Origin: Aricia agestis | Lineage: Eukaryota > Arthropoda > Insecta > Lepidoptera > Lycaenidae | Direction of reading: 5' to 3' | Length of the DNA: 64,000 nt | Assembly (NCBI RefSeq): GCF_905147365.1 | Contig: NC_056418.1 | Span: 14,383,262 to 14,447,261 of the forward strand | In this document: in pieces, positions 1 through 10,549 of the stretch | How the letters are laid out: the number at the start of each line of letters is the position of its first letter | How positions within the stretch are numbered: position 1 is the stretch's first letter | Notes under the pieces: model-generated | Databases searched by the model: none | The model's input: only the letters and a program-made list of their open reading frames with translations | Told to the model about the DNA's origin: nothing | Position numbers and translations under genes: made by a program

Positions 1-372
1 ATTGCGATCCTGTTTTTAAGGTTCCGTAGTCAACAAGGAACCCTTATAGTTTCGGTCTGTCCGTCCGTCTGTCTGTCTGTCTGTCTACAGCGACCATTTA
101 TAAGTTCAATGTGTCTGTCTGTATGTTTGTGCGTGAAATCTAGCATCTTAACCGATGATCCGATTGCGATCCTGTTTTTAAGGTTCCGTAGTCAACAAGG
201 AACCCTTAGTTTCGGTCTGTCCGTCCGTCTGTCTGTCTGTCTGTCTATCTGTCTGTCTGTCTATCTGTCTGTCTGTCCGTCTGTCTGTCCGTCTGTCTGT
301 CCACGGTATTGCTCAGAGATTATAGCTGAGTATTCTCAACTATAGTCTCTAAGCAGTACCGTGGACAGACAA
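1..372. repeat. Tandem CTGT-rich repeat ending in a foldback
   Basis: The unit that starts ATTGCGATCC at position 1 recurs at about 163, giving a direct repeat of about 162 bp cut by the window edge. It carries GGTTCCGTAGTC and long (CTGT)n/(CCGT)n runs (about 60-90 and 217-300). At about 291-371 two arms of roughly 32 bp (CTGTCCACGG and CCGTGGACAG) pair around a short spacer. The GGTTCCGTA plus CTGTCTGT combination recurs at about 14.2, 31.9 and 59.2 kb, so this is a piece of a dispersed element. The 78-codon frame here is only the CTGT repeat read as protein. Confidence 0.7.
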
Positions 373-415
373 TACGTATACAAAGCTATAATTTGGAATG
401 AATGCACAATTTTAT

Positions 416-719
416 ACGTGGGAGAGCCATGATTCGGCACGAATGGGCCAGCTCGACCGGGGCAATACCACGTTCTCACAGAAAACGTGGTATTTCGCCG
501 TAGTTTCGCCGAGTGAGTGAGTTTACCGGAGGCCCAATTCCCTTCCCTATCCTTCCCTATTCCCTTCCCTTCCCATCCCTACCCTCCCCTATTCCCTCTT
601 AAAAGGCCGGTAACGCACCTGCAGCTCTTCTGATGCTGCGAGTGTCCATGGGCGACGGAAGTTGCTTTCCATTACGTGACCCGTTTGCTCGTTTGCCCCC
701 TTATTTCATAAAAAAAAAT
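416..719 (+). mobile_element. SINE family A, copy 1
   Basis: The copy begins ACGTGGGAGAGCCATG, has a GGCTCGACCGG-like B-box-like motif, a conserved GAGTGAGTGAGTTTACCGG block, a pyrimidine tract of CCCTA/CCCTT units, then AAAAGGCCGG, a block ending TTATTTCATA, and poly(A). Sixteen copies with this layout occur in the window. Here the central hairpin block is altered (AAAACGTGGTATTTCGCC). The family resembles Metulj-type lepidopteran SINEs from memory; the family name is not verified. Confidence 0.85.
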
Positions 720-896
720 ATGATGCGGACAAAATGATACTTACATAAAATCTTTTTTTTATGGCCTACACATCAAGCGAGGATGTTTTTTTGTATTCGG
801 CGAAGTATAAAGGAACTTTTCGTTCAAATTCCTTTAAACGAAACTGAGATGATGTTGTTAGTAGTGTAAAACACGTTATAAATTTATATTGTGTAT

Positions 897-1084
897 CCAA
901 GGAAATTGATTCCTAGGCAGTTGACAGACCTACGTTAGTTGGTTGGGTTTTGAGTTATGACTTAGATTTCAATTCAAAATGTCAATTCAATATTAGTCGT
1001 GTTCTGACTGCTGGGCTTGACGTGACGCGTAATCTGGATTACTTAGATCCGCCATCTGCCTAGGAATCAGTTACTCTGATAGTA
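897..1084. mobile_element. MITE family M1, copy 1
   Basis: The terminal inverted repeats read TTGATTCCTAGGCAG on the left and CTGCCTAGGAATCAG on the right, the right one followed by CTCTGATAGTAC. Related copies lie at about 3.55, 12.6 and 13.4 kb, with a short piece at 42.03 kb. It is non-autonomous with no coding potential. The superfamily was not resolved because no clear target duplication was seen. Confidence 0.7.
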
Positions 1085-1190
1085 CATTCATTGACCATAA
1101 AAAAATATCAAAAACTAGCGGTACTACGGAACCCTATATTGTGCGTGGCCTGATACGCACTTGGCCGTATTTTTGTTTGAAAGCCGACAT
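1085..1190 (-). mobile_element. Fragment of GGTTCCGTA-type dispersed repeat
   Basis: In antisense this reads CACTTGGCC and TACGGAACCCT, the same phrases as at 58.74 kb (CGGCCAAGTGTGAG and GGGTTCCGTACC). It is followed by TTTGAAAGC.GACATG, also seen at 59.84 kb in the ACCCCCGAC family. It appears to be a chimera of two worn repeat fragments. Confidence 0.45.
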
Positions 1191-1644
1191 GATCGAGAGT
1201 ATTCTTATTTCTTAGCAAATAGTTCACCATCATAGCCTAAGCCTATTGTGCTCACATCTAGAAAATCGCAGAGAAAAAAAATCAATTGGGACAATCTCTC
1301 TTAAAAAAGCACCGGAAAACATAAATTTGATATTCCATGTTTAAATAAAATTAACTTTTTACATTGCGATTCACTGAAAATTTCGCAAAATTTTAGTTAC
1401 TGCGAAAACCGAACGGAAGATAAAAGATTCAGTTGCCGTTAATATTTAAATGAATCTGGAACATTCCTTGTTGTACAATATTCATGTAATGAATGCGACT
1501 CGAATGTTAATTCTATTAATTTTCATATTATGTGGTAGTTAATGTGAGAATTCCAACAAAGCGAAATTTTGATACGAAGATAGTGACGTCACAAGAAAAG
1601 TATCAGGATTTATTTCAATATTTAATATAAATAACGTTTTTAGT

Positions 1645-1830
1645 ATAATTATTATTTGTTTATTTATTTAAATCAGGCTACGTAGGCCCAAACAATATAT
1701 ATTATATACCTTAATGACTAATATACATAAAAATTATATAAACTTAACAACTACACATTATTACGAATTAACGGCGACGTGACGCGCGCTTCCTTCCGGA
1801 GTCTCCCCCGGAACCTTCGGTAAACCACAT
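1645..1830 (-). mobile_element. LINE 3' end (antisense)
   Basis: The sequence starts TTTATTTATTTAAATCAGGC, followed by GGCCCAAACAATATAT, TATATACCTTAATGACTAA and a GC-richer stretch with GACGTGACGCG. It parallels the antisense tail at 19.03 kb (TTTATTTCAGGCATCTTGGC) and the sense tail at 3.3 kb (GGGCCAAGATGCCTGA then A-rich). It is probably a LINE 3' untranslated tail of a related subfamily. No reverse transcriptase is attached. Confidence 0.5.
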
Positions 1831-2114
1831 TAGTCGGCCAGAATTATTATTCGTAATGTTGATGAATGATGATATTTGTAACTTCTATGCAACTGTTATT
1901 ATGACAATAATATTAATATATTTACATGCAGCCATCTAATAAAATTGACCATATTAGTTTTAAAACTTTGATGCTAATCTAGATAGTATTGTTACTGATA
2001 CGGACACACAGTGCCATCTAGCGGCAACCGTTGGGACTACTCGGGGGAACACAGATAACATAAATCCCCTACTTGATACTCAATGCGTTGGGTGTACGAT
2101 TACATGCGCGTATT

Positions 2115-2163
2115 TTCTAGAAAAGTTCAACCCATGTTTACGTGAGTCAGGCACTTTCTAGAA
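2115..2163. promoter_or_regulatory. Two heat-shock-element-like dyads
   Basis: TTCTAGAA, the core HSF dyad TTCnnGAA, occurs exactly at 2115-2122 and again at 2156-2163. The first is followed by another TTC three bases on rather than the canonical two. They sit 133-181 bp upstream of the TATA box at 2296, with a LINE tail fragment in between. A functional role is inferred only. Confidence 0.25.
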
Positions 2164-2164
2164 A

Positions 2165-2285
2165 CGAACTCTCTTGTCAAAGTCAAAAGTCAAAGTCAAA
2201 ATTTTTTATTCAGATTAGGTTTTATTCAAACACTTTGCGAACGTAGATGCTACTGGGGCCTACCACCGGTTATATCTAGGATTCG
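2165..2285 (-). mobile_element. LINE 3'-tail fragment
   Basis: Direct GTCAAAGTCAAAA repeats are followed by TTTTTTATTCAGATTAGG and then CTACCACCGGTTA and GATTCGCCTCGG. I recognise this as a common lepidopteran LINE 3' end in antisense. A sense relative (CGCCGGTTCTTCTCGCCGGG then TTGAATAAAAAAATATTTTA) lies at 29.58 kb. Confidence 0.5.
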
Positions 2286-2295
2286 CCTCGGCCCA

Positions 2296-2340
2296 TATAA
2301 ATAGTTGCAGAGAGACGGGCCAGGGAATCAGTTCAGTTTG
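2296..2340 (+). promoter_or_regulatory. Candidate core promoter: TATA box plus arthropod Inr
   Basis: TATAAATAG starts at 2296 and TCAGTTCAGTTTG at 2328. That puts an arthropod-type initiator (TCAGT) about 30-34 bp downstream of TATA, which is the expected spacing. AC-rich repetitive leader sequence with TAACACAAAGGACAG units follows. No ORF of note follows, so this may be the promoter of a non-coding RNA, a solo LTR, or the first exon of a gene outside the window. It is a motif match only. Confidence 0.35.
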
Positions 2341-2384
2341 AGCGATCTTCAAGGTGATTTCGGAGTGAAAACAAGTGATCAAGA

Positions 2385-2425
2385 GTGATTCCTACGACTT
2401 GGCGTAGCCGAATCGTAGGAATCAC
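2385..2425 (+). repeat. Perfect 13-bp stem hairpin downstream of the putative start site
   Basis: GTGATTCCTACGA (2385-2397) is the exact reverse complement of TCGTAGGAATCAC (2413-2425), around a 15-nt loop. It lies about 55 nt downstream of the predicted initiator, so it would be in the leader RNA if that promoter is real. It is shorter than a typical pre-miRNA. Confidence 0.6.
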
Positions 2426-3169
2426 AAAGGACAGTAACACAAATTACTAGTAACACAAAGGACAGTTTTACTAGTGCTAGTGAACAAAGTCTTCACGAGA
2501 GTCAGCACTCAGCAGGACTTTCTCCCCAAATTCTTCGCACCCTAGCACGCAACAATATTTTTTATTTGTTTCACATATCGTATACGTTACACCATCCTAA
2601 CTATTATTTTAAGTGATTTTTGGTTATTTTAACATATTTGTATTCTATGAACTATTAACGAACACCCTTGGCGTCGAATTGACTTTCTAATTTAACTAGA
2701 TGGCTGTGACATTCATAACATCACGATTCATGATTCCCGAATGTGCATAGATTTTATTTCACGTATAAACATTTTATGGTTCATCCTTCACAAAGCCATC
2801 AAAATGCACACAAGTTTTTACTCACGCTATAAATTCATAATAACTAAAGCAATAAATCACGCACTAGTTCCGAAAGTAGTAGTTGACTCTTTCTTATGCA
2901 AAGTTGATGATTTTGTCTAGTTACTGTATGAAAATTACAAAAAAAATGATTGAATAACATGTAACTAAAGTACACATAGGCTACTTTTCATACTGAAAAA
3001 GTACAGTGTTTTCTGTACCAATAAACATTAGTTATCAGGAAAACATTCTGCCTACTTTCGGAATTACAATTTGCGAGTTCACAAATGTAAATTATGAGTT
3101 TTTAAAACAATTTTATTATTCTGATAGCTTATTTTATTTTACAGACTCATTTTGCTTTACATTTTTACA

Positions 3170-3385
3170 CATCATCTACCGACCTTCGAGAAGGAGGAGT
3201 TCTGGCCGATTGGAGTCGTCTACAGGAGGTTCCGAGGACGACTTCCGAACACGTCTCGCCCCACGTCGCAGACAAAACGTGTTTAGTGTTAGTTTTTGTA
3301 TAATTGTATGTATGTTAGACTATAAGGTATTTATTGTAAGTAATATGGGCCAAGATGCCTGACTGAAATAAATAAAATAAAATTT
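3170..3385 (+). mobile_element. LINE 3' end (sense)
   Basis: A short coding-like stretch (CCTTCGAGAAGG, GACGACTTCCGAACACG) runs into ATTGTATGTATGTTAGAC, GGGCCAAGATGCCTGAC and an A-rich tail AAATAAATAAAATAAAA. The antisense counterpart at 19.03 kb shares the final ~150 bp. This indicates the 3' terminus of a non-LTR retrotransposon, heavily 5'-truncated. Confidence 0.55.
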
Positions 3386-3550
3386 ACACATTCTACGTAA
3401 CGCCCCCTTTTGGGTAAATCTGTCGTTGACTGAATTTCAAACTTTCATCGCGACATATTAGTGGTTGTAATTGAATTGAAATCGCTGTTTTACGTTCGAA
3501 GCTGCTTTATATGTATTTGAGGAATAATTATTCTCCAATACTAATTGTAT

Positions 3551-3718
3551 GTACTATCAGAGAAGTTGAATAATAAGCATGTGCTGGACCTGCGTAATTT
3601 GGTCGCGTTGTGTCAAACCCAGCCGATAGATAGCTGGATAGCATTGAATCGATATAGTTTGCTGTCTGACTAAATAACGGTCTGTCAACTGCCTGTGAAT
3701 TAATTTCTTCGATGGTAC
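3551..3718. mobile_element. MITE family M1, copy 2
   Basis: It starts GTACTATCAGAGAAGTTGA and ends CTGTCAACTGCC...AATTTCTTCGATGGTAC, inverted ends matching the M1 family. The interior phrases TTTGGTCGCGTTGTGTCAAA and CCAGCCGATAGAT are shared with copy 3 at 12.65 kb. Confidence 0.65.
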
Positions 3719-3779
3719 AACCAGAATCAAGACATTGCCTAATTCACAACAAAACATAATTATTAATTTTCCGGCAAAT

Positions 3780-3931
3780 AACCCCCAAACCTCCGAACCG
3801 ATTTAACTGAAATTTGATACGGAGATACTCTGAGTCTCCAGAAAGGACATAGGATACCTTTTATCCCAGAAAGCTGTTCAGTTCACGCGCGATGAACGAA
3901 TTTTATCGCAACGGTTGCGGGCATCATCTAG
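3780..3931 (+). mobile_element. Non-autonomous Helitron, 3' half
   Basis: The text GAACCGATTTAACTGAAATT, GGAGATACTCTGAGTC and AAAGGACATAGGATACC leads to the 3' hairpin GCAACGGTTGC, then GGGCATCATCTAG. A short GC hairpin just before a terminal CTAG is the Helitron 3' hallmark. The 5' TC end is missing. Confidence 0.75.
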
Positions 3932-4119
3932 TAAAGACGGTAAGTGTGGATTTCCTTGACAAGTCTTGTCTATTTTTCTCACCTTATGAAAGTAAGGGTA
4001 AGTATCCTGTTATTAATTTATTATGTACATAATATTTGATATTGTAGATAGTACCCACGATATGTTATTTCAATTATTTATGGAGTTTATTTTCAACATA
4101 GAATTTAGGAGCCTAAGAT

Positions 4120-4268
4120 ATGCCATCAAAATATTCTACTTTTTATCTTCAATGTGTTAAAATTATCCTTGCTTGAAACTGAAAATTATCTCTTTACCAG
4201 ATTTTAGAAAAATCGGATCAGTGGCTTGGGCGTGAAGAGGTAACAGACAGACAGGCAGACACTTGTAA
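4120..4268 (-). mobile_element. Helitron remnant, 5' end on the minus strand
   Basis: AGATTTTAGAAAAATCGGAT, GGCTTGGGCGTGAAGAGG, TAACAGACAGACAGGCAG and TGTAATATT are the reverse complement of the usual lepidopteran Helitron 5' region (CTGTCTGTCTGTTACCTC). Both ends are eroded. Confidence 0.45.
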
Positions 4269-4544
4269 TATTGCTGTGGCTTATTATTAATTATCTAATA
4301 TCTATGTTTAAAAGAAAAAATAAAATTTATGCTAGGCTCGTCGCACCTTACCTTACTTTTGTAAGCACAAAAATCTCAGGAATCGTTTTTTATTATACAA
4401 TTTTGTCACATAATATGATTGCTATTTGCCAACTTGACGATAACACAATGCCAACAATAAATAACCAAAGCGACCACAAGACGAGACCACAATAAGGGTC
4501 AATTATATTTCTATTTTTTTTAATTTTTTAACATTTCTAAATTT

Positions 4545-4850
4545 GTATGGATTTGACAGATTTGCAAGACGTCTCACGCAATTAAAGTCTGTCAGTCAAG
4601 TACTTTAGAAATCCTTCTACGCGTCGCGTTGCAGTCTAAATTGACCCTAAGGGTCATCAATTCAGACCGCAACGTGACGAGGCGAGGCGAGGCGCAGCGT
4701 GGCATAAATTAGTATGGATTTGACAGATTTCGTGAGCGGGAGACGTCTTGCGAATCTGTCAAATCCATATAAATTTAGAAATGCATCTAAGCGTCGCGTG
4801 GCGGTCTGAATCAACCCCAAAGCGACACGACACGACGCGACACTTCACGT
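4545..4850. mobile_element. Compound foldback MITE
   Basis: GTATGGATTTGACAGATTT occurs at about 4545 and 4712, and AATCTGTCAAATCCATA at about 4752 is inverted to both. GCAAGACGTCTC is also inverted against GAGACGTCTTGC. Between them are arms CTACGCGTCGCGTTGCAG and CAGACCGCAACGTGACGAG. This looks like two related foldback units fused or nested, with no coding capacity. Confidence 0.6.
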
Positions 4851-5225
4851 TTCATAGAACTAACGTTTGTAAATTAACGTCAAATTCACCTTTGTAAAGC
4901 GTATTCTATGGAACGTGGAGTATAATATACTTGTAGCGCGACGCTACAAATATATACTAGTAATCTGTGGTAACGCGTATCGCTGTCTCACCATAAAACA
5001 CAAAATGTTTCCCTTAAATATTCTGACCAATTCTATTCTCTTTTTCGCTCTATGTGCTAATCCTATTTACCCTACAAGGTGAGTGATATGGGTAAGTAAA
5101 GAAAAATGAACTAAACCCCACACAAAGTAGAATTGAGGATGTGCACGAAATATATTCTGCTTATCTTCATATTTTCCGGTATTTTAGATGTGTAAATATA
5201 TTACGGACTTGAATTTATTAAGATA

Positions 5226-5391
5226 CACTTAGGCCGTTATAAATAGTCAGTACTCAAGATGCATTTCTGACTCAAGACTGTTCAGGCTCTGTGATTGGTT
5301 GGCTGTCAAAATTTGGACCAATCAGAGAGCCGAACCGCGTCTTGAGATCGGGTCGTATCTTAAGTACTGACTATTTATATCTGCCTTAGAC
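5226..5391. mobile_element. Foldback MITE
   Basis: The left arm TTATAAATAGTCAGTACT (preceded by CTTAGGCCG) pairs with the right arm AGTACTGACTATTTATA (followed by TCTGCCTTAG). Interior text such as TGATTGGTTGGCTGTC and GGACCAATCAGAGAGCC is also inverted. The length is about 165 bp, with no coding. Confidence 0.75.
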
Positions 5392-6674
5392 CTAGTCGCA
5401 TCCCAGAGAGCGGCAACCACTGATCTCTAGTATCTACGAGGTTGTCTAGAACCAGTCAACGAGCTTATAGATATGCTGATGGTAAGCGATAGTCGCCGAC
5501 TATAGACTAGCGATACTAGAGAAGCCTTCTGCTTATCAAAGGACTGCATCACTATTGGCCAGGGTCCGCGGCATCAGCCACAGTGTCCTGAGGGAGATAG
5601 TCGACAACGGGGATTGTCCTCTGATCGACTTTATGATAAATAGGACTAAATCTCTTTTTAGAATAGAATACTAATTACTAACATAGCGACAAGTTTATTT
5701 ACTAATAATTTTATGGATCTGAGTTATCTGAAATAAACATATTTTATTTTATTTTTATTTTATCAGAAGGCTGTATTTATTTTTTCACCAAAATGTATCG
5801 TTCCCACGGATTTTCGGTACAAATATATATCAAGGAAGTTATAGAAAATAAACTTGTCAGAAGCAACCCTCTTTGTTCAGTAATGTTGTTACTCGTTGTC
5901 TCTGCGACGAAACTCTTCTGTAATTTGATCAAAACTTTGTGAGGTAAAGGCTTTGAATTTGACAAAGTAATAGGTATAAGACTGGCACAGAAATGAATTG
6001 AGATAGAACGGCTAAGCGGGTGGAGTACGCGTGTTTCAATCTTGCACAAGTGAGCAAGATTTGTTGAACGTTCATTTAGTCAGCGCGCACGTCTCGACTT
6101 GATTACTCAGGAGCGGTTGTGCAAAAATTCATTGTGCAGTGTCTAATTATAAAAACAGAACTACGAAAGTGAATCGTCCAAAAGGAGGTTTTTCTTTCTA
6201 CGGGTAAGTTATTTGTTCTAACTAAATGCAAAGCAAAAATTGACACGATCGATTCCTTAGCAACGCACGCGCGTCGCCGTTCTATTTTGATTTATTTCTG
6301 TGAAGACTGGCTTTTGTTTAAATACAGTAGACGGTAAGTGAGAGGGAAAATTGTATAGATATTTTTAATTTTATGTGTAAAGGAGCTGATCCAACAAACA
6401 TTGTTTTTCTATTTAAATTATGCATGTAATACAAATATAAACTTGTTTTTTAATTCCCTATTTTTATCCAAATAAGTGCTTAAAAAACTGTTGTATTCTT
6501 TTAAAGATCTAAGCAAAGGGACAGACAGCGGACAGCGTTTATTTTTCATACTGTGTCATATTTTTTAAATCATCAAAACCAATTTACTCAGTTTATAAAC
6601 ATCCCCTTTCCCCCCATCCGCGCAAACAAACGGTTTGACCGCTACACCGCGAGGTCATAGGCAATCTTATGTAA

Positions 6675-6835
6675 TCTATTCTAGTAATATTAGAAAGCGG
6701 AAGAGTTTGTTTGTTTGTTTAAACGCGGTAATCTCAGGAGATACTGGTCTGATTTGAAAAATTCTTTCAGTGTTAGATAGCTCATTTATCAAGGAAGGCT
6801 ATAGGCTATATTATTTTATCACGCTTAGCCTAATA
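6675..6835 (+). mobile_element. Non-autonomous Helitron, 5' part
   Basis: TCTAGTAATATTAGAAAGCG then GTTTGTTTGTTTAAACGCGG, GAAAAATTCTTTCAGTGTTAG and TATCACGCTTAGCCTA. The same text in reverse complement lies inside the minus-strand Helitron at 22.63-23.13 kb. The 3' hairpin and CTAG are lost. Confidence 0.6.
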
Positions 6836-6948
6836 GCACTGAATAAATGGATGAAAATGTGAAAGAAACAGAAAAAATTATTTTGTAATATTTGGCACAG
6901 AGAAGACCACGTAAATGGTCCGGGAGCTGTCAATCTCAAAAGTGCCCT

Positions 6949-6994
6949 CATAGTGTGCATGGATTTTTTTGATGAAAAATCCATGCACACTATG
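6949..6994. repeat. Perfect 20-bp inverted repeat
   Basis: TAGTGTGCATGGATTTTT and AAAAATCCATGCACACTA pair with a 6-nt spacer (arms 6949-6968 and 6975-6994). It is one of several short perfect inverted duplications in the window. Confidence 0.8.
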
Positions 6995-7078
6995 GTGGCA
7001 TATATAAACAAGCCTTATAGTTGTTGGATAATGGATTTCAATAATAATTCCACTAAATGCGAACGTAGGTAACGTGTA

Positions 7079-7420
7079 ATGGCGGCTCTCGACATAGGCG
7101 AACGCGTTGGCCAACGCGTCTGCAGACGCGTTGGCCCAATGTGTAGAACGGGCGTTCGCGCGTTGGCCGTAGGTATTTAGACGTTGGCCAACGCGTCTGC
7201 AGACGCGTTGGCCCAATGTGTAGAACGGGCGTTCGCGCGTTGGCTAACGCGTTGGCCAACGCGTCTGCAGACGCGTTGGCCCAATGTGTAGAACGGGCGT
7301 TCGCGCGTAGCCGTAGGTATTTAGACGTTGGCCAACGCGCGAACGCCCGTTCTACACATTGGGCCAACGCGTCTGCAGACGCGTTGGCCAACGCGTTCGC
7401 CTATGTCGAGAGCCGCCATA
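7079..7420. mobile_element. GC-rich palindromic TIR element
   Basis: The ends are TGGCGGCTCTCGACATAGGC and GCCTATGTCGAGAGCCGCCA, continuing inward so the terminal repeats exceed 55 bp. The interior is built from repeats of CGTCTGCAGACGCGTTGGCC, GTGTAGAACGGGCGTTCGCG and CCGTAGGTATTTAGACGTTG, partly inverted. Flanks offer either a 3-bp TAA duplication (PIF/Harbinger style) or an imperfect 8-bp one (AACGTGTA versus AACATGAA, hAT style). It is non-coding; the open frames are by-products of GC-rich repeats. Confidence 0.8.
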
Positions 7421-7559
7421 ACATGAATACAATTATTCGGGTGTAAATTATAAACACATTATCTACAGTTTCAGATTAATACTGGTAGTAAATCGTTGAG
7501 TCACGTCGGTATGACTATTAGGCTGGGATTACACGATCCGGAATCCGTAGGCCAGAGCA

Positions 7560-7596
7560 AAAGTGGAGCTCTGAATATTTTTCAGAGCTCCACTTT
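7560..7596. repeat. Perfect 16-bp inverted repeat
   Basis: AAAGTGGAGCTCTGAA (7560-7575) and TTCAGAGCTCCACTTT (7581-7596) are separated by 5 nt. No element boundary is visible around it. Confidence 0.8.
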
Positions 7597-9100
7597 CACG
7601 TCGGAATTTAAGGCACGGGAAATACAATTTTACATACACAATTTGCCAGGTTTGGACATTAATACTGTATTGATGTCTTTGTTTTAAAAATAAATATTAT
7701 GTAAAATACTTATTTATTTCTACGGCGCATCAGGGTGCTGCGAGATGCACACTTTGGGAACCCCTGGACTATACGGTCTAGGGCGCCAGTCTCAACGTTT
7801 TCCGGCCTACTTAGTAGGTGAGAGTTGTTCTGGTCCTCGCTATGGACATATGTTTGAATTAACTTCCGCAAAAAGGTGTATATTATGTGTTCTATTTTCA
7901 GCTTGATCAATATTTTGTGTGCTCTGACTCTCCGGCTTTCTAGATTAAAGCTCATATAGCCCCAGCCTTATGCTGCCTACACAGTATACCTATTATATGC
8001 CGGCATAGCCTCAAACGTAACAGAATTCTTTAGGTATAATTAATTGTGTGTCATGCGCTCGCTCCTCGCGTAATTACTCCGCAAATACCGCGAGACTTCC
8101 GCAGGCAACGCGCTGAGATGGGCGGAGCGGGCGCGGAAGCGGAAAGTGGCAATCATTAATAACAATCTCTAATTGACTAAATATTTGGTCACAGCTATAG
8201 TGCGTACCCCGCAAATCCCAAAATCGGCGCATGCTTTTGGAATGAGCAGTATAATTGTGAAAAGCAAAGATATAGATACACAGTAAATCTGTAATATACG
8301 GACCCAGGAACTCTTGCATTGAAATATTTCAGAACGTTTTCACTGAAAAAGACAAAATGAAACTGAGTACAACGCGGCAATGCCCAATGGTAGTATTGAA
8401 ACTTCTAGCGGTTTTATGCTATTTCAGATTTTAATTTTTGTTCTTGTTTAGGGGTGACCTAAAATCGGTATTTCAAGAAAGTCCAGTCTCAGTCCGCTAC
8501 CTTACATGGAGTACGGCAGTACTATTGTAGAAGCACATACCTCGACGGTAGCGGTAGTTATTAAGTCAGGGACAATTGCTGAGGTATGTGATGTAGTCAT
8601 CAATTTAAGCAGATCTCATACTCGTTAGGAAATTGCGGTTGTAAACCTGAAGATTATCTTGTCTTAGGTTTCAGGTTATATACTGCTGGCGTCAAATATT
8701 CTGGAAGCATTTATCTTCCAAATATCTCGAATAACTTAAAGGGATATGGTATTAATAAGATAATAATAATATATAATAACGAACCTTGCTAATGGTCTTT
8801 TCATGTTTTGGCCATTGCCGTGTGTGCGCGTGAGTCCGGTCAGATCAGCCTGTAATCAGTCCGATCGGATTTGATCAGTCTTCCCGTAGATTGGGGGTCT
8901 TTTAACTCGAATGCGTATAGCTACTTTGGCTCTAGATGTGCCAAAGAATATTAACAAAGTCTGAAAACTCAACTCTACTGGTGCCGGTAAAATTAATAAA
9001 AAGTAGTCAAAGCATGATATTTAATTTTTATGTATTTTAAAAGAGCATATTCTCTTTATTTAGTGATATAATTAATCATCGAACATTGTTAACTAAGCCT

Positions 9101-9299
9101 AAGGCTTCAGTCTCGAAATCAGCGGGCAGCGGGGCGGGAGCGGTGGCGGCGGCGCGGGAAACAGTCTAGTACGCCGCGCACCGCTCACCGCGCCGCTGCT
9201 TTCGAAGCCAGTTCTATATAAGTCTACATATTGGAACGGGTCCCTCCCGTGCCGCCTCCGCTCCCGCCCCGCTACCCGCTTATTCGAGACTGAAGCCTC
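9101..9299. mobile_element. GC-rich foldback MITE, copy 1
   Basis: The left end AGGCTTCAGTCTCGAAATCA pairs with the right end TTATTCGAGACTGAAGCCT. The next bases GCGGGGCGGGAGCGGTGGCG pair with GCCTCCGCTCCCGCCCCGC. A second copy at 53.13 kb shares the ends (AGGCCTCAGCCTCGAA). No convincing target duplication was seen. A 103-codon minus frame crossing it is spurious. Confidence 0.75.
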
Positions 9300-9744
9300 A
9301 TTGGGTCTAACATAAAGATATTCTACTAATATAGCTACATAAAGTCCAGAAGTATCCAAAATCACACTAACATACGTCCAATTTGATCGAGTATGTTCTA
9401 CTATATTCATACTACGTAAACTAGCTAAAAGTGTTACAAAGTCGGCGTAATGTACCGAATAGTTAACGTGCCATAAACAACGTAACGGAGCGTGGCTCGA
9501 GCGAGCTGAGCCATTTGAGCCAATGTTTCAAAGGGCTCTATTGCCATTAGTTATACTCCTGTTTAGAATGTTAAATAAGCTATCAAGTTCTTTAGATGGT
9601 TTTGAATAGTAGTAGAAAGTAACAACTTGCAATCATTGAAATAAATAATGCAACATTAAGTTGTAAAAATTATAATATTAAAATTACAATAGTCCAGTTT
9701 AATGGACGTTGCCACCGCAACCGTCTTAGAATAATAAAAAAAAA

Positions 9745-10045
9745 AAAAAAACTGGCTTCAAACGGTATTTTTTACCACAAAACTACCTGTGAAATATCCT
9801 CTTTCCAACAAAAAATCATCAAAGCAGGTCCACAAATGGCGAAGTTATCGGCGAACGAACATAAATAAAAAACTTATGGTCGAATTGATAACCTCCTTCG
9901 TTGAATTCGGTTAAAAATATGACAAGAGGAGCTGGATACTTACGAGTCTGGTTAACAGTAGTTAACCAGACTTAACCCGCAAGAGCGAGAGGGTTGAAAG
10001 ATCTTAGGAGAGGCATTTGCCCAGGAATAGGACAGAATGGGTTTT
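9745..10045. mobile_element. Worn dispersed repeat and LINE-tail fragment
   Basis: ACTGGCTTCAAACGG, CTGTGAAATATCCTCTTTCC, TATCGGCGAACGAACATAAA and GAATTCGGTTAAAAA match a widespread lepidopteran repeat normally bounded by GACTTCAAA/GAAGTCGGTTAAAAA. The stretch GGAGAGGCATTTGCCCAGGA at about 10.01 kb resembles a common LINE 3' sequence. Confidence 0.45.
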
Positions 10046-10549
10046 TTAAAAAAAGTCTAATCGTGTGTAAATTACCTCGAGCCTAGTCTTAGCTCGCTAG
10101 ACTACTATCTAAACCTAGAACTCGCCTGAGCTAGATAGTAACAGTAAGCCAAGAAAATGTTTTCACAAATACATAAGGTAAAAAAGAGTACAAAAATTGT
10201 TGTGAAGCTGAAAGTACGAAAAAGCAAAACAAAAAAAAGTTAAAAACTAATACAACATTTTTGGTTAAGAAGAGCATTAATTACTATTCATGGCTTAGGC
10301 ATTTGAGTGTTAAGGGACAAAAAAAGGTTTTTGAGTCTGGTAACCAGGTATCAATAATGAGATTCTAAATAAAGTTATAAAACGCTAATTGAACTCGGAA
10401 GCAGTTGAGCCGGTCGACCGGAGGACATCTTGTGCAGCGGCAATGGCGGCTTTATAGCTAATAAATAGGGATGACCATAGGTAGGACCACGAGAAAAATG
10501 ATTAAAGTTTCATGGAGGACCAGTAGAAGTAGTAGGACCACGATATTAG

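Noticed and set aside
109..345. A 78-codon frame rich in LSVCLSV repeats
   Set aside because: It is a direct translation of the (CTGT)n microsatellite.
2385..2425. A microRNA precursor
   Set aside because: The stem is 13 bp with a 15-nt loop, too short for a standard animal pre-miRNA, and no conserved miRNA was recognised.
6878..7446. Four overlapping 76-112-codon frames with repeating peptide units such as ANASADALA
   Set aside because: They are the GC-rich palindromic repeat translated on both strands, with no codon signal.
7517..7976. A TIR element bounded by TTAGGCTGGG and CCCAGCCTTA
   Set aside because: Only about 8-10 bp of the ends match in inverted orientation and no second copy or duplication supports it.
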